From the NCBI RefSeq assembly GCF_009870785.1, contig NZ_WTWX01000011.1:1-64000 (forward strand): a DNA stretch of 64,000 nt, given 5' to 3'. Origin of the DNA: Paenibacillus sp. An7. GTDB lineage: Bacteria > Bacillota > Bacilli > Paenibacillales > Paenibacillaceae. The position numbers and the translations under genes were made by a program. Positions 15,937-23,517 of this stretch are shown piece after piece. A model generated the notes under the pieces. It was not told where the DNA came from. It saw only the letters and a program-made list of their open reading frames with translations, and did not search any database. How positions within the stretch are numbered: the first letter of the stretch is position 1; each line of letters opens with the position of its first letter.

Positions 15937-16587
15937 TTACTCTATCAACATCTCTTCATTAACTACTAAACTACCAGTAATATTTAAAAAATCTTCGCTG
16001 AATTGACCTTTGTATTTAAGCCTTGTCTGACACATCACCGAGAACGTTCTGTCTTCGTAGTAAGTTATCGACTGCATAACAAATAAATAGACATTATCCT
16101 CATCTTTATAGCTGTATTCAATTCTCATTCCATCAATTTGACTCCGAGTTTTCTCTCCACGAATGTACCGTCCTGATTCAGTTTTCTTTATCAGATTGTA
16201 CTCCTTATTTTTTGATGCATGTTCTATTACTCTATCTAACTCATCGTTTAGACTAGCTTCAAACGAATTACTTCCCCATGCGAGAATTTTAGTCTTCTCA
16301 TCTTCAGGATGGACAAATGTATTTCCATCACCATTCGCTGGATCAAACCGATCCCAACGAGCAGGATACAAAAATGAAAATCCAAAGCGAGGATTGCTTT
16401 CATGTTCAATGGAGATCATTAAACTGTCTATTTCACTTCGGTTTATCAATTTCTTTGTCACATAATCGAATATCTTTTTAAAATTAGTGATGACTGTTAC
16501 AGCTGCTGAAATTGCCAACACAATAAGAAACCAGTAAACTAATGAACCAAAATGAGTTTGAACCCATTCAATAATTTGTGATGGCAC
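15937..16587 (-). CDS. Membrane-anchored hypothetical protein (proximal cassette gene)
   Basis: About 216 residues. One membrane segment near the N-terminus (SLVYWFLIVLAISAAVTVI), then a soluble domain: GFSFLYPARWDRFDPANGDG and a later run of beta strands, resembling PsbP-like or lipoprotein-type domains (FxFxYPxxWxR pattern). I start at a GTG at 16587 because AGAAGGAG lies eight bases upstream. The frame reaches an ATG at 16620 that lies inside the R box, where no ribosome site precedes it. Topology suggests an extracytoplasmic domain. Function unknown. Confidence 0.6.
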   Translation of the reverse strand: MPSQIIEWVQTHFGSLVYWFLIVLAISAAVTVITNFKKIFDYVTKKLINRSEIDSLMISIEHESNPRFGFSFLYPARWDRFDPANGDGNTFVHPEDEKTKILAWGSNSFEASLNDELDRVIEHASKNKEYNLIKKTESGRYIRGEKTRSQIDGMRIEYSYKDEDNVYLFVMQSITYYEDRTFSVMCQTRLKYKGQFSEDFLNITGSLVVNEEMLIE

Positions 16588-16610
16588 AGTGTTTTCTCCT
16601 TCTTTTTTTG

Positions 16611-16690
16611 GTACTTTCATATAACTTCTTTATCTACGAAGTTCGCAAATATCCTCACATAACAAATATCTGCGAACTTCGCACATATCG
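16611..16690. repeat. Array-terminal half site with a different hairpin
   Basis: TTTCATATAACTTCTTTATC then TACG repeats the left R box, spacer and L box of an attC-like site, but no right half follows. Instead a 16-base near-perfect stem begins at once: CGAAGTTCGCAAATAT (16638-16653) against ATATCTGCGAACTTCG (16667-16682). The R box matches the far end of the proximal cassette (GTTATATGAA at A10). This may be the proximal insertion site or a rearranged last site. Confidence 0.65.
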
Positions 16691-16719
16691 ACTACTCACG
16701 AACATATACGCATCAATAA

Positions 16720-16748
16720 ATTATAACTTATTTTGAAATATATGTAAT
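16720..16748 (-). promoter_or_regulatory. Candidate promoter reading into the cassette array
   Basis: On the minus strand ATTACA, 17 bases, TATAAT. The -10 is a perfect match and the -35 four of six. It lies about 100 bases upstream of the first cassette, in the place an integron Pc promoter would occupy. Confidence 0.5.
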
Positions 16749-16806
16749 ATGTTTTCTTCTATCCACTCCATCCACTACAAAAACGATCTATTTATGCCTT
16801 ACATAA

Positions 16807-16846
16807 CAAAAAAAAGAACCCCGAAGCTATACCTCCAGGGTTCTTA
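16807..16846 (-). terminator. Terminator after the pentapeptide-repeat gene
   Basis: On the minus strand AAGAACCC ... GGGTTCTT followed by a T-run (the AAAAAAAA on the plus strand). It ends transcription before the cassette array promoter. Confidence 0.85.
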
Positions 16847-16881
16847 ATCTGGTATTCTCTTTCAAAAACAACTATTCCATC

Positions 16882-17724
16882 CTACTCCACCCAATGCGCT
16901 GGGATCTTTAGATAAGACGGCAGCTTAGTGGATGAATTTCCTTTAGCAGCATTCACTTGAACCTGTGTAAGAAAGATACAGCCTGTCAGATCTGCACCAC
17001 TTATGTCAGCATCTCTAAGATCAGCACCGATCAGATCGGTAACTCTCATATCTGCTCCTCTTAGATCGGCCGCAATGAGCAGTGCGCCTCTGAGGTCAGA
17101 ACCTACAAGGTTAGCACCTTTTAGATTCGCGCCGATAAAATCACTTCTCCGCATTTTTTTCGGACTCTTTTTCTTCTGTATCTGGGAACGAACACGTTCA
17201 CTTGTTAGGATCAGCAGCTTATTCACGTCTGCTCTTAGCTCGGGTAGATTTATTCGAAGTATGTTCTCCGGACTTTCCCGAGTCAGTCGTTCACATTCTT
17301 CGATTTGAACCCGAAGTTCCTTATGAAAAGAAGTGGTCACTTCAAGAGCAAGAGCTTCGTGTAAATACCATAACATTTCTTGTATTTGCTGCACGATGGG
17401 GAATACAGCAAACATTTCTTCGGCAGTTGCCGGATAACTCCTCCAGTCCTTGCCTTTATATATGTCTTGTGAGACTTTCTGACCTGCACCAAAACACTCA
17501 TATACGGTACAACCCTTTAAACCATTCTCTCTTAGATCCTGATGAATCCCGCATCGATAGTCCGCGCGTAAGTTTGTGCATGGCGTGCCTCCCTCTTTAT
17601 CAAAGGAAAAATCGGCAGATTTTGCAAAAGGCAACGCCGTACAGCATAATCCAAAACACTCCAAACAGTCGGCTCTCAAAGGATCTAAAGAATCATTATT
17701 ATTCATAGCATTCATATGTGACAC
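16882..17724 (-). CDS. Pentapeptide-repeat protein with Cys-rich N-terminal domain
   Basis: 280 residues. The N-terminal 75 residues carry clustered cysteines (DCLECFGLCCTALPF, GTPCTNLRADYRCGIH, GCTVYECFGAGQ), a possible metal-binding module. Residues about 190-255 are pentapeptide repeats (A[D/N]LxG: GANLKGANLVGSDLRGALL, LRGADM, LIGADLRDADISGADL), forming a right-handed quadrilateral helix. Start is GTG at 17724, seven bases after AAGGGGAG; an ATG lies three codons later. The function of this domain pairing is not known to me. Confidence 0.8.
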   Translation of the reverse strand: MSHMNAMNNNDSLDPLRADCLECFGLCCTALPFAKSADFSFDKEGGTPCTNLRADYRCGIHQDLRENGLKGCTVYECFGAGQKVSQDIYKGKDWRSYPATAEEMFAVFPIVQQIQEMLWYLHEALALEVTTSFHKELRVQIEECERLTRESPENILRINLPELRADVNKLLILTSERVRSQIQKKKSPKKMRRSDFIGANLKGANLVGSDLRGALLIAADLRGADMRVTDLIGADLRDADISGADLTGCIFLTQVQVNAAKGNSSTKLPSYLKIPAHWVE

Positions 17725-17982
17725 ACGGCACTCCCCTTATACATTTAAATCATGTTTTATGTTATAACTCCAGCATTTAGCTCACGAACTCGTCATACAA
17801 ATCCAAGGCAGCTCGGCACCATGCCCATAACAGAGTTTTTACAATCCTAAATGTGATTCATTGGTAAACATGTAATAGTTTACAACCTACGCTGTAAATA
17901 TGGAAGCAGTAACACGATATTCGCGAAAATCATTCGTACTAATTTGTTCAGAATGTGGCCCTCCCCCCACGGTAATTTGGAT
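17725..17982. other. Intergenic region, nothing recognised
   Basis: About 260 bases between the pentapeptide gene start and the terminator of the sugar-binding lipoprotein. No gene or clear promoter was found. Confidence 0.3.
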
Positions 17983-18022
17983 AAAAAAAGAACCATACCC
18001 TCATTCTCGGGTACAGTTCTTC
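17983..18022 (-). terminator. Terminator of the sugar ABC operon
   Basis: On the minus strand AAGAACTGTACCC ... GGGTATGGTTCTT followed by T7. Perfect but for one bulge. Confidence 0.85.
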
Positions 18023-18042
18023 TAAATAATTACAATGTAAAA

Positions 18043-19599
18043 CTAGTTACTTGCCAAAAAAGCATCCAGCTGTTTTTGTTTCTCAGCAATAATTTTATCT
18101 ATACCGGCAGCTTTTAATTTCTCTGCATATTTTGGAATCATTTCATCCGGATTTACTGCTCCGGAAGTAAGTGCTGGTTTAAACTGCTTGTTGACGTTAT
18201 TTACTGCGGCAATTTCATTCTTAACAGACTGGCTGTTAAACGTAAATCCAAGTGCTGGTGATTTGACACCTCTTGCATTAAAATCTTTGAATTTCGCCCA
18301 TTTTTCAGGATCTTCATTGTCCCATAGATAATTCAGGAACTGATTACCAAGCTGCCACTGAGCTCCTGGGTTGTAGGTCCGGTTGTTTGGATCTGTGCCT
18401 TCAGGCAGACTGATGATATTTTCGCTGCCTTCTTTTTTCACATAGTGTTCGCCCTCAATACCAAAGTTGAGCAAATTATTCACATACGGATCCGAGTGGA
18501 GCAGGTTAATGACTGCCATTGCTTTTTCAGGATTTTCCGAAGTACGAGAGATCGCGAGCATCGCTCCAGACGCGTCTCCTGTAGTGATAGTAGGCTGTGT
18601 AAGTTCGATCTGAGTCAGCGGGAAACCAACATAACTCTCCTCTTCCTTATCTTTTCCGGGTTTCATTCCATCTGTCCACATGAAGACTTTGCCGGCTTTC
18701 GCCTGATCTTTCGGGAATACGGTAGAAGTTGCAGAATCACTATTAATATATCCCGCTTCATACCATTTGCGAGCAAGGGCAGCGGCTTCTTTAAATTCAG
18801 GGGTCTCTACTTCATTCATGACCGTCGTGTCAGAACCGATTTTCCGAATGACGCCAGGAACTGATGCATCGCCAAGATAATCCCAATCGAGGTTATCTAA
18901 TAGTCCGTTGCCTGTTGAATTGGACATATAAAACGGAGTTACGCTAGGTTCGTTTTCCTTAATTGTTTTGAGCAGCGGCTCAAGATCGGCCCAATTTTTC
19001 ACATTCGTAATATCAAGGTTATATTTTTCGAGCAAATCTTTTCTAACGAGTACACCTCGGGTTGCTGCTAGTTCCTTATTGGTAGGAACACCGTAATTCT
19101 TCCCGTCTACCTTCGATCCTTCCAGGAATGCAGGGTCAAGATTCTTAATGATGTCCGGGCCAGCTTTATCCAGCAGATCGTTTAATGGTAAAAAGGCGCC
19201 TTTAGCAACGTTCACGGTGTAATTCTGCCATGCTGCCGTAAATATAATATCTGATTTTTCACCAGAGGAGATCATGAGATTCAGCTTGTTGTCCCATTGT
19301 CCCCAGTCAATTGCGTTAATTTTCAGTGTGGCTCCGATTTTAGGTTCTATATATTTATTAATCTCGGCCTGTACCTTCTCTACATCTTTCTGCGGTGTCC
19401 CTGGGTAGAACAAAGATACTTCGTAGGACTTTTCCGCTTTCACTTCGGCATTTCCACCCGTTTTAGGCTCATCCGTTGGTGCAGTACTTCCACTTCCGCC
19501 CCCCGAACAAGCGCTGAGAACTAGTGCAAATGCAGTGAATGTTGCCAATATGATGGATCTTTTCCGTTTGACTAAACGTCCAACCTGAAACCCGGTCAT
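18043..19599 (-). CDS. Sugar ABC transporter substrate-binding lipoprotein
   Basis: 518 residues. Lipoprotein signal peptide with lipobox LSAC (Cys about residue 31) followed by a Gly/Ser linker, then an extracellular solute-binding family 1 fold, typical of the long LplA/LipO-type proteins of Paenibacillus (about 520 residues). It captures an oligosaccharide outside the cell and hands it to the two permeases just upstream in the same transcript. The start at 19599 follows GGGAGGTCATGTC. No ATPase gene is present; such systems usually share MsmX/MsmK. Confidence 0.9.
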   Translation of the reverse strand: MTGFQVGRLVKRKRSIILATFTAFALVLSACSGGGSGSTAPTDEPKTGGNAEVKAEKSYEVSLFYPGTPQKDVEKVQAEINKYIEPKIGATLKINAIDWGQWDNKLNLMISSGEKSDIIFTAAWQNYTVNVAKGAFLPLNDLLDKAGPDIIKNLDPAFLEGSKVDGKNYGVPTNKELAATRGVLVRKDLLEKYNLDITNVKNWADLEPLLKTIKENEPSVTPFYMSNSTGNGLLDNLDWDYLGDASVPGVIRKIGSDTTVMNEVETPEFKEAAALARKWYEAGYINSDSATSTVFPKDQAKAGKVFMWTDGMKPGKDKEEESYVGFPLTQIELTQPTITTGDASGAMLAISRTSENPEKAMAVINLLHSDPYVNNLLNFGIEGEHYVKKEGSENIISLPEGTDPNNRTYNPGAQWQLGNQFLNYLWDNEDPEKWAKFKDFNARGVKSPALGFTFNSQSVKNEIAAVNNVNKQFKPALTSGAVNPDEMIPKYAEKLKAAGIDKIIAEKQKQLDAFLASN

Positions 19600-19850
19600 G
19601 ACATGACCTCCCTTATATAATTTACGCATTTAAATCAATTTCATAACTCATTAAAATGATGAATTTGTAACTATATATAGACAAACAAAACCATTTTGAT
19701 CTATATATACCCCTGATTAAAGCAACTAAAGGTATTATGAAATTGATTCATTTAATAATGAGTTCTTTTTTACACAACTTTCTCGTTACTAATTTTGACC
19801 AGACATTCTTTTTTATCATTTTCCGTACGTGCGGACTTCTGTTTCATGAT

Positions 19851-20768
19851 CTAGCCTTTTACCGCACCAACGGTTAGCCCTTTGATGAAATAACGCTGGA
19901 AGAAAGGATAGGCGAGGACAATCGGTCCGATCCCAACAACAGCCATAGCCATCTGCAAAGTCTTATTCGGCAGGTCGAGCATACCTCCTTGTGAAGAAAT
20001 CTGCGAAGCCACATTGGAGTTCGAAGTAAGGTACTGGATATCAAGCAATGTTCGGTACATGAGATACTGAAGACTGATCGTTTTATTGTCAGAAATAAAG
20101 ATCATGCTGAGATACCAATCGTTCCAATAATTCAGTGTGCTGAATAAGGCAACCGTTGCGAGTACCGGCAGAGACAGCGGAAGAACAATTCTTACAAAGG
20201 TACGAAATTCCCCTGCGCCATCCACACGGGCCGATTCCAGAATCGACATTGGAATGGAACTTGAAAAGAAGGTACGCATGACGAGCACAAAAAACGGTGA
20301 CATCAGCATCGGCATAATCAATACCCATATGGTATTTTTAAGATCCAGCAAGTTCACATAGACCAGGTACCAAGGTACCAAACCGCCATTAAACAACATT
20401 GTGAAGAAAATAAAGAATGCGAAGAATCCACGATACGGCAGATCACTTCTGGAAAGCGGGTAAGCATAACAAGCCGTAAGGGCAACGCTGATCACAGTAC
20501 CTACGACTGTAACGAAAATAGATACTCCATACGATCGAATGATCTGATCCATATCTTTGAACAAAAATTCATAAGCGCTTACACTAAATGTCTCTGGAAT
20601 AAACCGGTATCCATTCGCAATGACCGTCGTTTCATCGGATAACGAGATCGAGAGCACAAGTATGAGCGGCAAGATACACAGAGCTGCATAGAAGATGAAA
20701 AAAGCATGAATAACAGCTCCTGATCGTTTGGTGACATGAAGCGGGCTATCGGTGGGACCCATATGCAA
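19851..20768 (-). CDS. Sugar ABC permease, YtcP/LplC type
   Basis: 305 residues with six predicted membrane helices. The binding-protein-dependent transport signature EAA loop is visible: ILESARVDGAGEFRTFVRIVLPLSLP. C-terminus GLTVGAVKG is characteristic of the LplC/YtcP branch of CUT1 permeases. Start TTG at 20768 has the best spacing to AAGGAGGAG; an ATG two codons later is the alternative. It lies 16 bases after the first permease, so they are one transcript. Confidence 0.92.
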   Translation of the reverse strand: MHMGPTDSPLHVTKRSGAVIHAFFIFYAALCILPLILVLSISLSDETTVIANGYRFIPETFSVSAYEFLFKDMDQIIRSYGVSIFVTVVGTVISVALTACYAYPLSRSDLPYRGFFAFFIFFTMLFNGGLVPWYLVYVNLLDLKNTIWVLIMPMLMSPFFVLVMRTFFSSSIPMSILESARVDGAGEFRTFVRIVLPLSLPVLATVALFSTLNYWNDWYLSMIFISDNKTISLQYLMYRTLLDIQYLTSNSNVASQISSQGGMLDLPNKTLQMAMAVVGIGPIVLAYPFFQRYFIKGLTVGAVKG

Positions 20769-20783
20769 AGAACTCTCCTCCTT

Positions 20784-21722
20784 CTAAAATAGTGCGTTAT
20801 CCTTATTGATACGACGAACAATGGAATTGGACAGCAGCACAAGTGCAAAACCGACAACTGCTTGGTAAAGCCCCGCTGCTGAAGACATACCAATATCTCC
20901 ACCGACGAGGAAGGTACGATAGACATAGGTATCAAGTACATTTGTTACGGGGAACAGAGCACCGGATTCGAGCGGAACCTGATAGAACAATCCAAAATCC
21001 GCATAAAAAATACGTCCGATCTGCAGTAAGGTCATGACGATCATCAGCGGATATAGGAACGGAACCGTAATAAAGCGGACCTGATTCCACTTACTCGCAC
21101 CATCAAGTACGGCTGCTTCATAATACTCTTCACTGATTCCGATGACGGCTGCCAGATAGATGACCACATAGTAACCAATGTTTTTCCAAGTGTTCACAAA
21201 GGGTAAAATATACGGCCAGTATTCCGGCTCAGAATACCAGTCTATCGGTTCCTTGCCAAAGAACGGCAGAAGGCTTGTGTTCATAAATCCCGAGTCTTTC
21301 CCTAGAAAAGCGAGTACCAGATAACTAATTACGATCATGGATAAAAAATAGGGAAGCAACATGACCGACTGATAAAACTTGGATGTAAATCTTCCTTTTA
21401 CTTCACTCAGCAAAATAGCAAGACCTGCGCCGAGCACCAGATTCAGCAGAATAAACACCACATTGTAAGCCAGTGTGTTTCGTGTAATTTCCCACGCATC
21501 TGATGTGCCGAACAGATACTTGAAATTTTCCAGTCCAGCCCAAGGACTTCCGAGAATCCCATCCGTGTAGTTCACATTTTTGAAAGCAATAATGACTCCA
21601 AACATCGGCAAATAGTTATTAATCAGCAGAAACACAACCCCTGGCAAAAACATCAGATACAGCACTTTGTATTTGCCCAGATTGTACAGCATGGTTTTCT
21701 TTTTCTTTATCGGCTTTGGCAT
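20784..21722 (-). CDS. Sugar ABC permease, LplB type
   Basis: About 313 residues, six membrane helices. The EAA loop reads YYEAAVLDGASKWNQVRFITVPFL. The N-terminus LYLMFLPGVVFLLINNYLPMFG is typical of LplB. It pairs with the YtcP-type permease to form the channel. I start at the ATG at 21722 (after GAAAGGTG); the frame extends 14 codons further without a ribosome site. Confidence 0.92.
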   Translation of the reverse strand: MPKPIKKKKTMLYNLGKYKVLYLMFLPGVVFLLINNYLPMFGVIIAFKNVNYTDGILGSPWAGLENFKYLFGTSDAWEITRNTLAYNVVFILLNLVLGAGLAILLSEVKGRFTSKFYQSVMLLPYFLSMIVISYLVLAFLGKDSGFMNTSLLPFFGKEPIDWYSEPEYWPYILPFVNTWKNIGYYVVIYLAAVIGISEEYYEAAVLDGASKWNQVRFITVPFLYPLMIVMTLLQIGRIFYADFGLFYQVPLESGALFPVTNVLDTYVYRTFLVGGDIGMSSAAGLYQAVVGFALVLLSNSIVRRINKDNALF

Positions 21723-21862
21723 TGCTCTACACCTTTCCCTCTTTGTTATAAGTTCACTGTTCACCCTCTCACTTCAGTGGTTAACTTCATTATAAGATTC
21801 AGGCCGCAGCTCAAATACTCCGTATCGTAACCTCTTATTGTGTCATTTGATGACATCTGGCA

Positions 21863-21896
21863 TAAAAAAAGCGAAACGCTCACAGCGTCCGCTTTT
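21863..21896 (-). terminator. Hairpin between regulator and permease genes
   Basis: AAAAGCG ... CGCTTTT with inner ACGCT / AGCGT and a T-run on the minus strand. It overlaps the stop of the response-regulator gene and separates the regulatory genes from the transporter genes, so the latter probably have their own promoter. Confidence 0.75.
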
Positions 21897-23517
21897 GATC
21901 TGTCTTATTCCCATTCTGTCTACGGTATTGCTGGGGAGTAAGACCCGTATATTTCTTAAACATCTTTGTAAAATGAGTGTAATTTACATAACCGGCCTTA
22001 CTTGCTATTTCAGTAACTGTGGCATTCGTGTTTAGCAGTAGCTCTTGTGCTTTTTTTATCCTTGCTTGAAGAATGTAGTCACTAAGAGAGATCCCTGTTT
22101 CCTTCTTAAACAGTCTCGATAAATAAGCTGGGTGAAACCGGGCGAATTCTGCAATTTCTTCTCTCCCTAGATCATATTCCAGCCTCGCATCAATATATAG
22201 ACATACCTGTTCCACTACCGAGTGCGTGTCCTCTCCATCCGGATGAAGCAGCAGACCCGCACGAGAAATGAGATCATGCGCCCACTCCCGAAGTGCCGCC
22301 AAAGATCTTGTTACCTCCGTTTCCAAAGGTTCTTCTGCAGGATAAATACGATATAGCGATATACCATTCTTATGAAGTAGTGGGTAAATGGAATGGAGCA
22401 TTGCGTGATAGTAAGATTGCAAAAGCTCTGCTGAACCATTCTTTTGTTCTTCGATCCAATCAATAAGTTCGTCTGCTTTATATAGTACTTCCTTTATTTT
22501 TCCTGTCTCCATAAGTAGTGATATGTCAGATGCCCACGGCAGAGGGATAAGTTCAGATGTAGATGCTTGTTTCTCCAAACTCGGTCGCATGTAATGAACT
22601 CCGTCACGGCCTGCCACGTTATGCCTGTGGACTTGCTTCAACTTTCGGTAAGACTCTGGCATATTCGTTAGCAGTGTCCATTCCCCAATGTAGCAGGACA
22701 GACGGCATGACAAATAAGTAGTACACCTAGCCATATAATCTTTACAGGTGAGTTCGAGTGTATCTGGAACTTGTTGAAGCGGTTCAGAAGCATAGTACAA
22801 GACCAGAACATAACCGCGCTGATCCGTGATCGCATCACCCATACTTCCATTTAGAACGAATTCTTCCGCGGCATTACACAGTCCAAACTCCATAATATCA
22901 AGATCTTGATCAGGGAATTTTCTTAGCCATTCCTCCACGCGGAACAATATGGGCAGAATGAAGGTTCCTGGATCGATATCCACATGATAGATTAACTTTA
23001 ACTCCTTGATTTTCGCTTCATTCATGGGATAACGAGAAGAGCAGAGATCTTTCCAGAATCGGGTCATTCGCTTTGGTTTCCAAGATTGATCTTCTTTTGC
23101 ATAAGCCTCATAAGTTTTTGTTAATTTAGTGAGTTCAAGGTTCTGCATTCGTTTTTCTAATGCTCGTTTGACGGTTTCCATTAAGCTGGCTGAAGCAATA
23201 GGCTTTAAGAGATAATCGAAGCTGTGCAGCTGAATCGCTTTTTGTGCATACGAAAACTCGGCGTGGCCCGTTAGAAAAATGGTCTCCACCTGAGCTGCAT
23301 GCTGCTGAACCCAGATCTGAAGAGATAATCCGTCTTCCTCCGGCATTTCAATATCACAGATCATAATATCAACCTGGTTGTTGATGAGTACGCTTCGAGC
23401 TTCATCTGCTGACATCGCTGTATAGAGATGATTAATACCGATTCCTTTCCAATCTACAGCATGCAGCATAGCTTCAACTGCATAATATTCATCATCCACG
23501 ATGAGCAAGCTGTACAT
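21880..23517 (-). CDS. YesN-type response regulator (REC plus AraC HTH)
   Basis: 545 residues. Receiver domain at 1-120 with LLIVDDEYYAVE, phosphoacceptor Asp in DIMICDIEMPEEDG (about 54) and Lys in YLLKPI. A middle region of about 300 residues is unrecognised. AraC-type HTH at the C-terminus: HPAYLSRLFKKETGISLSDY and VGYVNYTHFTKMFKKYTGLT. It overlaps the kinase gene by 26 bases, so the two are translated together, and it should control the adjoining sugar transporter. Confidence 0.92.
   Translation of the reverse strand: MYSLLIVDDEYYAVEAMLHAVDWKGIGINHLYTAMSADEARSVLINNQVDIMICDIEMPEEDGLSLQIWVQQHAAQVETIFLTGHAEFSYAQKAIQLHSFDYLLKPIASASLMETVKRALEKRMQNLELTKLTKTYEAYAKEDQSWKPKRMTRFWKDLCSSRYPMNEAKIKELKLIYHVDIDPGTFILPILFRVEEWLRKFPDQDLDIMEFGLCNAAEEFVLNGSMGDAITDQRGYVLVLYYASEPLQQVPDTLELTCKDYMARCTTYLSCRLSCYIGEWTLLTNMPESYRKLKQVHRHNVAGRDGVHYMRPSLEKQASTSELIPLPWASDISLLMETGKIKEVLYKADELIDWIEEQKNGSAELLQSYYHAMLHSIYPLLHKNGISLYRIYPAEEPLETEVTRSLAALREWAHDLISRAGLLLHPDGEDTHSVVEQVCLYIDARLEYDLGREEIAEFARFHPAYLSRLFKKETGISLSDYILQARIKKAQELLLNTNATVTEIASKAGYVNYTHFTKMFKKYTGLTPQQYRRQNGNKTDQKRTL

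Noticed and set aside
7667..16640. Considered as CRISPR or tandem transposon array
   Set aside because: Spacings are 200-1300 bp with genes between; sites differ in length and inner sequence, and there are no cas genes or transposases.
18445..18864. 139-codon plus-strand frame opposite the binding-protein gene
   Set aside because: Shadow of the lipoprotein gene, which has clear signal and domain features.
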